Assembly: GCA_020974905.1 (NCBI GenBank)
Contig: CP087563.1
Location: 3,844,001-3,908,000 of the forward strand
Source of the DNA: Planctomycetes bacterium syqfu
GTDB taxonomy: Bacteria > Planctomycetota > Phycisphaerae > Phycisphaerales > Phycisphaeraceae
Length of the DNA stretch: 64,000 bases
Direction: 5' to 3'
Shown here: one piece after another, positions 54,737 to 64,000 of the stretch
Numbering within the stretch: the first letter of the stretch is position 1
Layout: each line of letters starts with the position of its first letter
Translations under genes and position numbers: made by a program
Notes under the pieces: generated by a model
Told to the model about the DNA's origin: nothing
The model's input: the letters and a program-made list of their open reading frames with translations, nothing else
The model's database searches: none

Positions 54737-57649
54737 TCACGCCCCCACCGGCTCCGATGCAAACTCCGCCAAGGCGCGGCGAACCAGCAACCGCTGATCC
54801 GAGCTAGCCATCGTCTGTAACTGGGCAGGCACATCCAAACCAAGCTTCATGCACAAGCGTCCCTTGAGCAATAACAACCGCCATGTGTGATCTTCCTGTG
54901 TGTTGGACCAGGGCCAGTTGGCTGGTTTGGAGTCAGGCAACTGCTCGCCGCGCAATGCCATGTCCGCCAATCCCGACAGAATCGGCTGCGGATGTACAAA
55001 GCGATTGGGCGTGCTTTCCAGATCAATCGCATTGACGATCCGGGCAGCCTTGGCCTTGTCGGTGATCCGACCATCTTTAAGCATGCGATCCAACGTGGTG
55101 AACACACTGACCACCGTCATCATCGTCGGCTTGTGTTGGGTCACCAGATCAAGCAGCGTATCCAGACAGGCATCCGAACCACACATACGCAACATGCACA
55201 CCGCCGACATCCAGTCCGGTGTCTTGCGGGGCATGACCACCGGGTCGCTCTGTGCACGTGTCTTGGTGGTATCACCACGCGGCTCATAGCCATATTGCTT
55301 AGCTTTAATCGCTTCAATAAAAACCGGCTCGGCCTCGGCGAGACCCCAGAATCCGACAATCCCTGCTGCAAACCAGCGTGCTTTTTCGTTCTCCGAATTA
55401 CGCATGATGCTCAAAACCTCCGACTCAACCGCATCACGATTCTGAGCCAGCAACCAGAGTTCACGGCCCCATTCGCCTTGATGTAATTGTTCCAAAGCAT
55501 CTGCCAACACCTTATCGTTAACACTCAAGTCAAGTGTATCCGTGTGAATACTGCCTGCAAAAATCGATCGCGCCCAGACGGCTTTGATCTGCGTGGTGTC
55601 ATCGACAATCGCGCCGGTCTCTTTGAGCTTGGCCTGCAATTGATCCATCGGAACCTCACGCAAATCCTCCAGATCACCTGCAGCAAACATCGCTGCCGCA
55701 TCACCGATGGCTTCACCGATACGTTGCATGTCACGCATCATGCGCGTTGCGTGATGTGCATCCTGCGTCAGTCCCATGCAGCGTGATGCAATGCCCACGT
55801 TCTTGAGAGTCTTGGGAAGCAGAATGCGGTAAGGCAACGGATGGGCAAATGCCGTGAACCAGTTCCGCGTCATGTTGATCCAGAACACGGCTTCGTCGGA
55901 CTCCATCGCGTAATCCACAAAGTGCGTATCGTGATTGGAGCCTGCAAAACCAATGACATCATCAAACTGGTGATTGGAAATCTGATCGTTGAATGTCAAT
56001 GTGTAATCGGTGTCGATCTGTCGGGTCTGACGCAAACCAATCGCCGGGGCAACCATGGTGATGCGCTCGGTGTTCTGGGCTTTCTCCAGTTGATGTTGCG
56101 CGATCCCAACCAAACGGGCGCGGGTGAGATCTTCACTGTCGGTTGCATCACACCAACCTGCATCAAAGTTGCGACCGGTCACGACCATGTGCTCTTCGCG
56201 GATGGCAATGCCGTAGCTGACCTGCGAGTAAGCGTGAGGCAGGCCGTCACTGGTCCGACCATAGCTGTAATCCGCGCCAGCCAACACACACAGATCACCA
56301 TCACCGGTGCCATCAATAAACGCTTTGGCTTCGACGGCAACCGGTCCTTGGGGAGTCGTCAGCAATGCGGCGGTCACCGTGCCGTTCTCGACGGTGACAT
56401 CACAGAGCATCGCCCGGGACATGAAGTCCACGCCAGCATCGAGCAGGTGATTTTCGAGCACCACCATTTTGGCGACCGGGTTGAATGTGAAGTTGGCTAA
56501 AACATTGCCATAGGTTTTCATCAGTTGGCTGATCTGCTTGTCAGTGGTTTCCTGGAGTCCGCCGGGGATGCCGTAGTAATAACCGTGAATCCCGCCACCG
56601 GTCCCGATGCCGCCTGCATAGGTGAAGGGGTCCGCACAGATGACCTTGGCACCTTGCTTGCCTGCACAAATCGCAGCGAAGGCGCCGCCGGTTCCAGCAC
56701 CAATGACCAGGACATCCGTGTTGCGCGTCTTGATCGGCTTTGGTATGTCGATGGCTTGCTTGAGCATCGACGCATCGACATCGGCCTTGGGCAAATTGGT
56801 TAACTGCTTGATCGCATCAAGGCCCAGTTCAAATCGGTCCGCCAATGTGTTGATGGCTTTGGATGCGCCACCGGGGACAGCCACCGCGACATTGCCAAAG
56901 GCTTGGAGTGGTGACGGTGATGCATCGTAGGTCGGGTACGGATCGACACTGTTATGCGACAGGCGCGCCTGCTGTGTGTCCGCATCCATCTGTTCAATGA
57001 TGCGGATCGTTGCCTGACGTGTGGTCTCATCGCCATGGACTTTGCCAGTCACATAACGCTGCGTCGGCCAGACGGTGGTTGGCAGTGTTGAATCCGCCCA
57101 ATCGAGTTTCTGTAAATACAGGTACAGTTCTTCGGAGACTGGTTTGCTAAGTTGTGGTGCCTTGCCTGCCAGATGGAACAAGGTCGCGGTTTCCGATGCA
57201 TCAACAAACTGTTTGGCAACGATGCGACGCATGCCCGACTTGGTGGCAACGATCATGGCGGTGATGTTCTGGCCATCCTGTTCCACAGCAACCGGGTGAG
57301 CGTAATACAGCGGTGTCACGTCGGAGGCTTCGAGGATGCAGGTCGCGGAGACTTCTGCCATCGCACCATCCAGGAAGTTGGCGTCGGCGCCACCACGCAT
57401 GGCAACATCATCGACCAACTCCTTGAACAATGGGTGATTCGACTCACCGGTCGTGGGGACGAAACACCGACCTGACTCCCAGATCAGATCGGCCATCGGT
57501 TCGACGAGCAGAACCTTGCTGCCCTGCCTGGCCAACTGCATCGCGGCTGCGTAGCCAGCATAACCGCCGCCGAGAACCGCGACATCAAAGACCTGTTCGT
57601 AGACACTGACAATGGGCTGATCGCTGAGAAAATTCCGTGCTTGGGACAT
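54737..57649 (-). CDS. FAD-dependent oxidoreductase with two FAD-binding modules
   Basis: This 970-residue protein carries two FAD_oxidored-type Rossmann modules in tandem: VLGGGYAGYAAAMQLARQG near residue 25 and VIGAGTGGAFAAICAGKQG near 313. The second is the better conserved, with GGIGTGGGIHGYYYGIPGG and FIDGTGDGDL. The final about 200 residues are helical and HEAT-like (SEVLSIMRNSENEKARWFAAG). The substrate is unknown; family members oxidise sugar or amine derivatives. No signal peptide. It diverges from a PocR/AraC regulator across 137 bases, which probably controls it. Fusion of two homologous modules is unusual. Confidence 0.82.
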   Translation of the reverse strand: MSQARNFLSDQPIVSVYEQVFDVAVLGGGYAGYAAAMQLARQGSKVLLVEPMADLIWESGRCFVPTTGESNHPLFKELVDDVAMRGGADANFLDGAMAEVSATCILEASDVTPLYYAHPVAVEQDGQNITAMIVATKSGMRRIVAKQFVDASETATLFHLAGKAPQLSKPVSEELYLYLQKLDWADSTLPTTVWPTQRYVTGKVHGDETTRQATIRIIEQMDADTQQARLSHNSVDPYPTYDASPSPLQAFGNVAVAVPGGASKAINTLADRFELGLDAIKQLTNLPKADVDASMLKQAIDIPKPIKTRNTDVLVIGAGTGGAFAAICAGKQGAKVICADPFTYAGGIGTGGGIHGYYYGIPGGLQETTDKQISQLMKTYGNVLANFTFNPVAKMVVLENHLLDAGVDFMSRAMLCDVTVENGTVTAALLTTPQGPVAVEAKAFIDGTGDGDLCVLAGADYSYGRTSDGLPHAYSQVSYGIAIREEHMVVTGRNFDAGWCDATDSEDLTRARLVGIAQHQLEKAQNTERITMVAPAIGLRQTRQIDTDYTLTFNDQISNHQFDDVIGFAGSNHDTHFVDYAMESDEAVFWINMTRNWFTAFAHPLPYRILLPKTLKNVGIASRCMGLTQDAHHATRMMRDMQRIGEAIGDAAAMFAAGDLEDLREVPMDQLQAKLKETGAIVDDTTQIKAVWARSIFAGSIHTDTLDLSVNDKVLADALEQLHQGEWGRELWLLAQNRDAVESEVLSIMRNSENEKARWFAAGIVGFWGLAEAEPVFIEAIKAKQYGYEPRGDTTKTRAQSDPVVMPRKTPDWMSAVCMLRMCGSDACLDTLLDLVTQHKPTMMTVVSVFTTLDRMLKDGRITDKAKAARIVNAIDLESTPNRFVHPQPILSGLADMALRGEQLPDSKPANWPWSNTQEDHTWRLLLLKGRLCMKLGLDVPAQLQTMASSDQRLLVRRALAEFASEPVGA

Positions 57650-57786
57650 GTTGAATTCCTGAGTTAACTGTAAATCGTTGTATCAGTGTAGCGCGTCAGC
57701 ATGTCATTTCGATGGACAGATTGGTTGATTATCTGGACATATATGCGTTATGGCGTAAAATGATGCTAATTTACACCCAATAAGCC

Positions 57787-58593
57787 ATGACACAACCCAT
57801 TGCATCCGACAACCAGGCGATCCGCAAACTCATTCGATCCTACGAACGGGCGACGGGGCTGACGAGTTGTTTCCGACCTACCGGGCCGGTATTTGAGCAG
57901 CTTGGTGGCTTGACGGGATTGCATGTCTCACCGTTCTGCGTGATCCCCAGGCGGGATCAGATGGATCTGTGTCGTCGGGATGATGCAGCGGATTTGCATG
58001 AACAGTTCGCCCAGCCGACTTTGCCTTTGGTGCGGACCTGTCATGCGGGAGCCAGTGAGATCATCCTGCCGGTGCATTGGCAGAATCAGTTGGTGTTGGT
58101 GGTGTTCTTTGGACAGTTCCGACATAGCGATGATCAACCGTCGTCTCTGCCACGCTGGTCGGAAGCGAAGATCAAGCATGCCATCCAGTTGCTGACGACG
58201 CTGCAAAGTCACCTGCTTGCGATTTATCAGCAGCGATTAGCCAACCGACCCAAGCCTGACGATCCGAGATTGGAGCAGGTCATCGACTGGTTGACGATGC
58301 ACATCTCGGACGACCCATCATTGGAGGCGTTGGCCAACATGCTTTGCGTCTCACCCACATGGGCAAGCCACCTGATCCGACAGTTGGCAGGCAAGCCGTT
58401 TACCCAACTCAAGGACGACATTCGCATCGAACGTGCCAAGCATCTGCTGGCCAACTCACCGTTGAAGGTTGCCAGCATTGCAGCGCAGTTGGGCATGGAT
58501 GATGCGAACTATTTCAGTCGGTTCTTCAAACGCAAAACCGGCACCACCGCGTCGAACTACCGCAAGGTGCATCAGGTGACGTGGGATGTGTGA
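57787..58593 (+). CDS. AraC-family regulator with PocR-like sensor domain
   Basis: This 268-residue protein has an N-terminal PocR-like ligand domain (residues about 10-130, with DLCRRDDAADLHEQF, RTCHAGASEIILPV and VVFFGQFRHSD) and a C-terminal AraC helix-turn-helix pair (LEALANMLCVSPTWASHLIR, DDANYFSRFFKRKTGTTASN). PocR domains bind small hydrocarbon derivatives such as diols in other systems. It is divergent from the double-FAD oxidoreductase and is the likely activator of that gene. Confidence 0.85.
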   Translation: MTQPIASDNQAIRKLIRSYERATGLTSCFRPTGPVFEQLGGLTGLHVSPFCVIPRRDQMDLCRRDDAADLHEQFAQPTLPLVRTCHAGASEIILPVHWQNQLVLVVFFGQFRHSDDQPSSLPRWSEAKIKHAIQLLTTLQSHLLAIYQQRLANRPKPDDPRLEQVIDWLTMHISDDPSLEALANMLCVSPTWASHLIRQLAGKPFTQLKDDIRIERAKHLLANSPLKVASIAAQLGMDDANYFSRFFKRKTGTTASNYRKVHQVTWDV

Positions 58594-58598
58594 TGATC

Positions 58599-58724
58599 TC
58601 AGGCGAGTTGCGTCGTGTCGACGCGGGATTCGATGTCATCGAAACTCGCTTCAAATCAATCACAATGTATCAATCAGATTTGAGCTTCGCTCAATCCCGC
58701 GGTGACACACCGCGGCTCGCCTGA
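58599..58724. repeat. 126-bp imperfect palindrome
   Basis: Arms of 32 bp (58599-58630 and 58693-58724) are imperfect inverted copies, sharing TCAGGCGAG and CGCGGGATT at corresponding positions. It starts a few bases after the AraC stop codon. It is another member of the intergenic palindrome population seen across the window. Confidence 0.6.
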
Positions 58725-58782
58725 AACGAATCAATAATCTTGCCTGCCTTATCTCTGCGACACTGCGGTGAAAAAATGGATC

Positions 58783-58818
58783 AAAAAAAACGGGACGATC
58801 ACCTGGATCATCCCGTTT
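58783..58818 (-). terminator. Intrinsic terminator of secDF
   Basis: On the minus strand a 13-bp stem (AAACGGGATGATC with GATCGTCCCGTTT, one G-U pair, loop of 5) is followed by eight Ts at 58790-58783, 31 bases after the secDF stop. It is a textbook Rho-independent terminator. Confidence 0.85.
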
Positions 58819-58848
58819 GCATTGGTTATTGAATGGTTGATCGGTATA

Positions 58849-61800
58849 TTACTCGGTTGAAGCAACTTCGCCCTTGGCAGCGATCTTGCCAGCGGCTTTG
58901 CGACCCAGAAGCAGGATCGGCGAGGCAATGGCGATCGAGGAGTAGGTACCGACGAAGACACCCACAAGCATGGCAAAGGCAAAGCCATGCACACCATCAC
59001 CGCCCCAGATGTAGAGCACGATGACCGCCAGGAAGGTGGTCAACGACGTCATGATCGTACGGCTGATCGTCTGGTTGATCGAGCTGTTGATGATTTCCGG
59101 GGTGGCTTCTGCCAGGCGTCCGCGGTTTTCACGAATACGGTCAAACACAACGATGGTGTCGTTGAGCGAGTAACCGACAATCGTCAGCAAGGCAGCGACA
59201 ATGGCCAGGTTCACCTTGAAGTCCGAAAGCATCAACGCTGCACCAAAGACGGTGTCATAGACATAGTAGCTGATAGCCAGGAAACCAAGCGTGATCGACA
59301 CGTCATGGACCAAGGCCACGATGGCAGCCAGACCGTAAGTGATCTTACCGAATCGCAACCAGATGTAGATGACGACAGCAAGCAACGACAATGCCATGGC
59401 CTGGATCGCCTTGTACTTCATGGTCGTGGAGATCTGACTTGAGAAGCTTGAAACACTGCCCAGCGAAGTGTCGCGGGTGAGGGCTTCCTTGACCAGTCCC
59501 CATTCGGTGGTCGCCAGGCCGGTGGCATCTTCGGTGAAGGCGGTCGGCTCGTCGATGTAGTTGGTGGTTTCATCATGGATAACAATCACTGCGGAACTGT
59601 AGGTTGCAGCATTACCCGCAGAGCTTGATGCCAGGTCCAGACCGATGACTTCAAACTGACGGTAAGGCAACTGCTCGTAAGCCGGCTGCAGACGCATGCG
59701 CTGAATACGCTGCGTCAAATCCGCTTCAGTAACAGCAGGCTGGATATCATCGAGCACGATGGCAACACCACCGAGGAAGTCGCTGACATCATCACTGACC
59801 GTTCGGTCAATGACGTCACCGAGATTCGACTGATTGATGATAAACGCAGGAGCTTCACCGATGCGCTGGGCATCCATACCTTTGAAAGTCAGCGGACGTT
59901 CTTCATCGAGCACGTCGGAGAAGGCTTGTTTGACAGCTTTACTGACAGCGGTTGAATCCGGCTCAAGTGTCTGAATGCTAAAGGCGTTGGAGGTATGTCC
60001 ATCGGCATCACCGACGGTGACCACGCGGGCCTGCTCGCCGGAGAGTTCGGGAATGTTGACTTCTTCGGAGACGATGTTCAGACGCTCACGCACCTGTTCG
60101 AGGGTCATGGTCTGATCGTTGGCAAGTTCGAAACTCACTTCGGTACCCGAACGGAATTCGATGTCGAGCATGTCCTTGCCACGACTGGATGTCATGAAGA
60201 TACCCGCTGCAACCAGGACGACACTGATGGACATAAAGATGCCCTTCTTGCCAATCCAGTCGGCATTGGGACTCAGCAGCTTGCGGACGGCGGGGACCAC
60301 CATCGGCAGCATCGGCAGACTCTTGGGCTTGGCAATGCGAATCCACAGTTCAAAGACAACACGCGTGCAGAACAAAGCGGTGAACAACGTGGCGACAATA
60401 CCGATACCCAGCACCAAAGCAAAGCCCTTGATGTCAGCGGTCGCGGTGTGATACAGCACCACGCAGGTGATCAGCGTGGTGATGTTGGCGTCGAGAATGG
60501 TACTCAGAGCCTTTTCATAACCACGTCGCACAGCCACGAGCATTTTCTCGCCGGCTTCAAGTTCTTCACGGATACGTTCGAAAATCAGCACATTGGCGTC
60601 GACGGCCATACCGATGGTCAGAATGATGCCTGCGATACCGGGCAGCGTGAAGGTCGCCTGAATCGCTGCCATGACGCCGAGGATCACAACCATGTTGGCA
60701 AGCAAAGCCAGCACGGTGACGATACCGCCGAAGAAGTAATAGACGATCATGAAACAGGCCACGACGATCAAGGCGACGATCGAGGCTTTCAGACCTGCCA
60801 TCAGGTGGTCATGCCCCAATGATGAACCGACGGTCTTGATGCTGATGGGTTTGTCACTGACGCGGGACTGCAGGGCACCGGCATTGAGTGTACGGATGAG
60901 GTAGGTCAGTTCCGAGTTGGAGAAACCACCCTGGCCGCCGGTGATGATGCCTGAGCCGTGAATGCGGTCATTGATGCGCGGGGCGGAGATGACCTTGCCA
61001 TCGAGGCAGATGGCCATCGGTTCATTGATGTTGTTGCCGGTGAGATCAGCCATCATGGAACCGCCGATGCTGTTGAGTCGGAAACTCACAGCGGGGAAAC
61101 CGGACTGGTCGCGGTCAGCAAAGGCGCGGGAAAGTTCCCAACCATGCTGCGCCTGAGTCAGTGAGTCATCGGGGGTGTTGGACAGAAGGATGTAATACTC
61201 ACCGTTGTATTCCTGGCCGATGAGATTCTGGTTGGCAAAGAAGGAAACGGGGTCTTTAGCCAATGCTTCACGTTCACGGCTGGTCTCGGTGAACTTGGGA
61301 TTGCCGTTTTCATCACGGTCAACCTGCAGCCAGACATAAGGCTTGTCACGGCCGGTACGCGGACCCTTTTCTTCGAGTTGCTTGCGGTAGGTATCCGCAT
61401 CGGTCATGGTGCGGACGCTGGGAGCGATACGGAATTCAAGCACACCCGAACCACGCAGTAGCGCGATCAGGTCAGCCGGATCATCCAACGGACCCTTGAC
61501 TTGTTCATACGCGGCATAGGCGTCGGCAACGGCTTGAATGTCATCGGCACGACCGGGGGCTTCTTCCTTGAGACGTTCAATGCCCTTCTCACGGGGCGAC
61601 TTCAAATCTTCCGGTGATTCGGCTTCGGCAATCGCCTTGGCGGACTTCACTTCGTTGGGCAGAGCCAACACGGCCTGGAGTTCAGCCGGATCGACATTGT
61701 TCTTCAATGCAATGTCGCGGGCTTCTTCGTAGGTGGACTTGGCGTTGCGAAGCAGACGTGAAGCGTCGACCATTTGCTCGATGAGCGAGGTCTTGCGCTG

Positions 61801-62397
61801 CGTCATTTCCGTCTTCTGCTCAGCCGGCGCATCTTCGGGGAGTTTTTCAAGATTGGCTTCGATACCAGCGATCATCTTCTCAAGATCGGCCACCGGCTTT
61901 TGTGTCTGGACATACTTGTCGTACGCCTGAGCCATCTGTTTGAAATCGGCGAGCATTTGATCATGACCTGCAGCAAGCTTGGCCAACTCGGCGTCACGCT
62001 TGGCAGGGTCGAGCTTGATGATACGGTCGAGTTGACGGGCCGAGAGATTGCCTTCGGTGATCGCTTCGAGTTGTTCCTGATAAGCAGCACGGCGTTTCTT
62101 GGTTTCCTCGGTCGCCAGCGCCATCTGGATCTCAAAACGGTTACCTGCCAGGCGTCGCCAGACCAGGTTACGCACGCCCTGGGGGTCGACACGTTTACGC
62201 AGCGAACTGATGACCTGATCCACCGCGGTGCCGGCATCCATATCATCGGGGATATCGACCTGGTAAACGAGGATGGTACCGCCGGCAAGGTCCAAGCCCG
62301 GCTTGAGCTTGCGCGATGGCGGGTAGAGCATCAGGGCAAAAAAAGCAATCACGGCAACAATCAGTGCCGGCTTCCAGATGGGGAATTTGTCTTCCAT
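58849..62397 (-). CDS. secDF: Fused SecD/SecF protein-export subunit
   Basis: This 1182-residue membrane protein unites SecD and SecF, which use the proton gradient to help Sec-exported proteins leave the channel. SecD starts with a TM helix (LIVAVIAFFALMLYPP) and GLDLAGGTILVYQVD, then a long periplasmic region with an extra helical insertion (about 80-260) rich in charged residues. TM helices follow with TIGMAVDANVLIFERI. SecF begins near 715 (SVVLVAAGIFM, then DIEFRSGTEVSFEL) and ends with its own TM bundle (VGYSLNDTIVVFDRIREN). The operon order with yajC and tgt is the conserved one. Confidence 0.95.
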   Translation of the reverse strand: MEDKFPIWKPALIVAVIAFFALMLYPPSRKLKPGLDLAGGTILVYQVDIPDDMDAGTAVDQVISSLRKRVDPQGVRNLVWRRLAGNRFEIQMALATEETKKRRAAYQEQLEAITEGNLSARQLDRIIKLDPAKRDAELAKLAAGHDQMLADFKQMAQAYDKYVQTQKPVADLEKMIAGIEANLEKLPEDAPAEQKTEMTQRKTSLIEQMVDASRLLRNAKSTYEEARDIALKNNVDPAELQAVLALPNEVKSAKAIAEAESPEDLKSPREKGIERLKEEAPGRADDIQAVADAYAAYEQVKGPLDDPADLIALLRGSGVLEFRIAPSVRTMTDADTYRKQLEEKGPRTGRDKPYVWLQVDRDENGNPKFTETSREREALAKDPVSFFANQNLIGQEYNGEYYILLSNTPDDSLTQAQHGWELSRAFADRDQSGFPAVSFRLNSIGGSMMADLTGNNINEPMAICLDGKVISAPRINDRIHGSGIITGGQGGFSNSELTYLIRTLNAGALQSRVSDKPISIKTVGSSLGHDHLMAGLKASIVALIVVACFMIVYYFFGGIVTVLALLANMVVILGVMAAIQATFTLPGIAGIILTIGMAVDANVLIFERIREELEAGEKMLVAVRRGYEKALSTILDANITTLITCVVLYHTATADIKGFALVLGIGIVATLFTALFCTRVVFELWIRIAKPKSLPMLPMVVPAVRKLLSPNADWIGKKGIFMSISVVLVAAGIFMTSSRGKDMLDIEFRSGTEVSFELANDQTMTLEQVRERLNIVSEEVNIPELSGEQARVVTVGDADGHTSNAFSIQTLEPDSTAVSKAVKQAFSDVLDEERPLTFKGMDAQRIGEAPAFIINQSNLGDVIDRTVSDDVSDFLGGVAIVLDDIQPAVTEADLTQRIQRMRLQPAYEQLPYRQFEVIGLDLASSSAGNAATYSSAVIVIHDETTNYIDEPTAFTEDATGLATTEWGLVKEALTRDTSLGSVSSFSSQISTTMKYKAIQAMALSLLAVVIYIWLRFGKITYGLAAIVALVHDVSITLGFLAISYYVYDTVFGAALMLSDFKVNLAIVAALLTIVGYSLNDTIVVFDRIRENRGRLAEATPEIINSSINQTISRTIMTSLTTFLAVIVLYIWGGDGVHGFAFAMLVGVFVGTYSSIAIASPILLLGRKAAGKIAAKGEVASTE

Positions 62398-62444
62398 GGG
62401 ATTGTGTCAACCAGAGATAGGAAAAATGTTCTGTCAGTTATATC

Positions 62445-62540
62445 AGGGAGTAGTGATTAGGGAGTAGGGAAAGACAGATAATGCAAATCCAAACGCTTGC
62501 GTGTCTTTTCCTATTCCCTATTCCCTAATCACTACTCCCT
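62445..62540. repeat. 96-bp imperfect palindrome between secDF and yajC
   Basis: Arms of 26 bp (62445-62470 and 62515-62540) are inverted copies with one mismatch, made of repeated GGGAGTA/TACTCCC motifs, with a 44-base loop. It lies within the tgt-yajC-secDF run, in the transcribed spacer, so it would form a hairpin in the mRNA and could affect relative expression. Confidence 0.7.
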
Positions 62541-62545
62541 ATCAT

Positions 62546-62962
62546 TTACTCTTCGATTTTGTTTTGAATCGCAGAGCGTGCGAACTTCATTTTGGTGTTG
62601 TTGTTTTCGTCGATCTTGATGACGACTTCGTTATCGCGGATTTCAACGACATTGCCGATGATCCCGCCGATGGTTTGCACCTTGTCGCCTTTACCCAAAG
62701 CCGCAAGCAGTGCAGCGCGCTTCTTCTTTTCCTTGGATTGGCTGCGGAAGGTCATGAAGATCATCACGCCCATCAATGCCATGAGGATGAGCATGAAGCT
62801 GCCACCCATTGGATTGGGTGCGGCCTGACCGGTGGGTCCGATGGGCTGGCCATCTGCGCCGGTCGTTGCCGTCTGATCACCCGTTGCGGCCGGTGCCGGT
62901 GAAACGGCGGTGTCCGCCGGGGCCATGTTTTCCTGCGCCAGTGTCAAAGGCAAGTGCATCAC
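62546..62962 (-). CDS. yajC: YajC preprotein translocase accessory subunit
   Basis: This protein of about 138 residues has an Ala/Pro/Thr-rich N-terminal extension, one transmembrane segment (GGSFMLILMALMGVMIFMTF) and the conserved cytoplasmic YajC domain (LGKGDKVQTIGGIIGNVVEI, VVIKIDENNNTKMKFARSAI). It partners with SecDF next to it. The extension is longer than in E. coli YajC. A GTG at 62962 has GGGAG 8 bases upstream; an ATG follows at once (62959) and either may be used. Confidence 0.9.
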   Translation of the reverse strand: MMHLPLTLAQENMAPADTAVSPAPAATGDQTATTGADGQPIGPTGQAAPNPMGGSFMLILMALMGVMIFMTFRSQSKEKKKRAALLAALGKGDKVQTIGGIIGNVVEIRDNEVVIKIDENNNTKMKFARSAIQNKIEE

Positions 62963-63064
62963 AGTTGAAACTCCCTCAAGAATCGAGCGGCTTGACGACA
63001 CCTGCTCTCTCACCTCCAAGGTGATAGACCCACGTGCCCGGCCGACCATTCATCCTTATATGGT

Positions 63065-64000
63065 TCATACACACGCCACCGGCCAACGCTCGGTGACGAA
63101 AGACCAGTCATTGTCTCTGATCGCAGTGCGAATGTCCAATAGGAACCGCTGGAAATGACGCAGATTGTGCAACGTCACCAGGATCGGCCCGAGCATCTCC
63201 CCTGCCATGAACATATGTCGCAGGTAACTTCGACTGTATCCCCGGCTGCAACACGCACAGTCACACCCCTCGACAATCGGCCTGGGATCGTCTGCAAACT
63301 GGGCATTTCGCAACCGCATCTGACCCGTCGGCGTAAAGGCGTTGGCGTTCCGCGCATTTCGCGTCGGCAAGACACAGTCGAACATGTCCACCCCAGCCTG
63401 AACCGCAGTCAAAATGTCGCGTTCGTAGCCTACGCCCATCAAATACCGGGGTTTATCGGACGGCATCAGCGGTGCTGTGTACTCCACCACCCGCTTAAGC
63501 TGCTCAAAACCCTCACCCACGGCCACCCCGCCGATGGCATAACCGGGTAAATCATGGCTGCAGACTTCGTCCACACACCACTTGCGCTGCTCCAGGTCGA
63601 TCCCACCCTGAATGATGCCGAACAGAGACTGCTCGGACTTGCGGGCATGGGCTTTGACACAGCGTCCTAACCAGCGATTGGACCGCTCGCAGGCCAGTTT
63701 CAGTCGCTTGTGATATTTTTCCTGCTCAATGGCATGACGGGTCAAACCGCTCCCGGAAGTCGACTGCCCTTCCGACGCATCCCGCTGAGCTGCTGGCGGG
63801 CAGTCGTCAAAGGCCATCATGATGTCCGCGCCCAATTCATTCTGGACCTGCATCGAACGTTCCGGCGTCAACTCGATCCGCGCACCATTGAGATGACTTT
63901 TGAAGACCACGCCATCCTCGGTGATTTTGTTGGCATCCGATAAGCTGAAGACCTGGAACCCACCCGAGTCGGTGAGCATGGGTTTGCCCCACGTGGTCCA
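63065..64000 (-). CDS. tgt: Queuine tRNA-ribosyltransferase (partial, right edge)
   Basis: The 3' part of Tgt, which exchanges guanine-34 for the queuosine precursor in tRNAs with GUN anticodons. DSGGFQVFSL holds the general-base Asp, DMFDCVLPTRNARNANAF the nucleophile Asp, and the zinc site appears as CDCACCSRGYSRSYLRH. The gene continues past the right end of the window, so about the first 60 residues are missing. It is first of the conserved tgt-yajC-secDF run. Confidence 0.95.
   Translation of the reverse strand, partial: WTTWGKPMLTDSGGFQVFSLSDANKITEDGVVFKSHLNGARIELTPERSMQVQNELGADIMMAFDDCPPAAQRDASEGQSTSGSGLTRHAIEQEKYHKRLKLACERSNRWLGRCVKAHARKSEQSLFGIIQGGIDLEQRKWCVDEVCSHDLPGYAIGGVAVGEGFEQLKRVVEYTAPLMPSDKPRYLMGVGYERDILTAVQAGVDMFDCVLPTRNARNANAFTPTGQMRLRNAQFADDPRPIVEGCDCACCSRGYSRSYLRHMFMAGEMLGPILVTLHNLRHFQRFLLDIRTAIRDNDWSFVTERWPVACV

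Noticed and set aside
59995-60822. A 275-codon plus-strand frame rich in His and Asp
   Set aside because: Exactly antisense to secDF; its composition is what antisense of that gene would give.
1-64000. CRISPR array
   Set aside because: No series of regularly spaced direct repeats was seen; the repeats present are palindromic pairs or the ACP duplication.

Overview
The window looks like bacterial chromosome from the Planctomycetota, most plausibly class Phycisphaerae. This is inferred from gene content, not a marker phylogeny: prepilin-type secreted proteins ending in a DGH motif beside giant secreted glycoside hydrolases, a membrane protein with a planctomycete-style CxxC...CPECG ribbon, a fused SecDF, and ECF-sigma/VWA modules. 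The carbohydrate genes and the polyunsaturated-lipid locus suggest a heterotroph living on plant or algal polysaccharide, possibly marine.

Layout. 1-5.2 kb: a decayed D-hydroxyacid dehydrogenase, an MDR oxidoreductase behind a long leader with nested inverted repeats, a GH28-like beta-helix protein and a GH39-like enzyme. 5.2-10.9 kb: remnant of an integrative element ending at tRNA-Ser(CGA), with a CopG-like protein, a frameshifted VirD4/TraG-like ATPase, small membrane proteins, a primase-like fragment and the C-terminal part of a large serine recombinase. 11-16.4 kb: ispH, then a secreted glycoside hydrolase, a prepilin-type protein and a LacI regulator. 16.8-20.7 kb: a VWA lipoprotein divergent from an ECF sigma factor, a coiled-coil membrane protein and a lipoprotein. 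20.8-28.8 kb: a second glycoside hydrolase/prepilin/LacI set and a zinc-ribbon membrane protein. 29-34.9 kb: an unsaturated-uronate module (GH105, KduD, AraC, RraA-like, zinc dehydrogenase, SDR).

35.3-52.3 kb is the centrepiece. Three tightly coupled plus-strand genes encode a polyunsaturated fatty acid synthase: PfaD-type enoyl reductase, PfaA-type KS-AT-ACP-ACP-KR-DH, and PfaC-type KS-CLF-AT-DH-DH. They run head-on into an overlapping oleA-oleB pair for head-to-head condensation of acyl chains and olefin formation. I infer a dedicated locus for long polyunsaturated ketones or hydrocarbons. oleC, oleD and the phosphopantetheinyl transferase are not in the window, OleA has an insertion of about 60 residues, and the enoyl-reductase frame is broken by one base.

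52.5-58.6 kb: two glycosyltransferases, a DUF2304 protein, a double-FAD oxidoreductase and a divergent PocR/AraC regulator. 58.8-64 kb: the housekeeping run tgt-yajC-secDF on the minus strand. Intergenic regions carry several families of short imperfect palindromes, including two copies of one 83-bp element.
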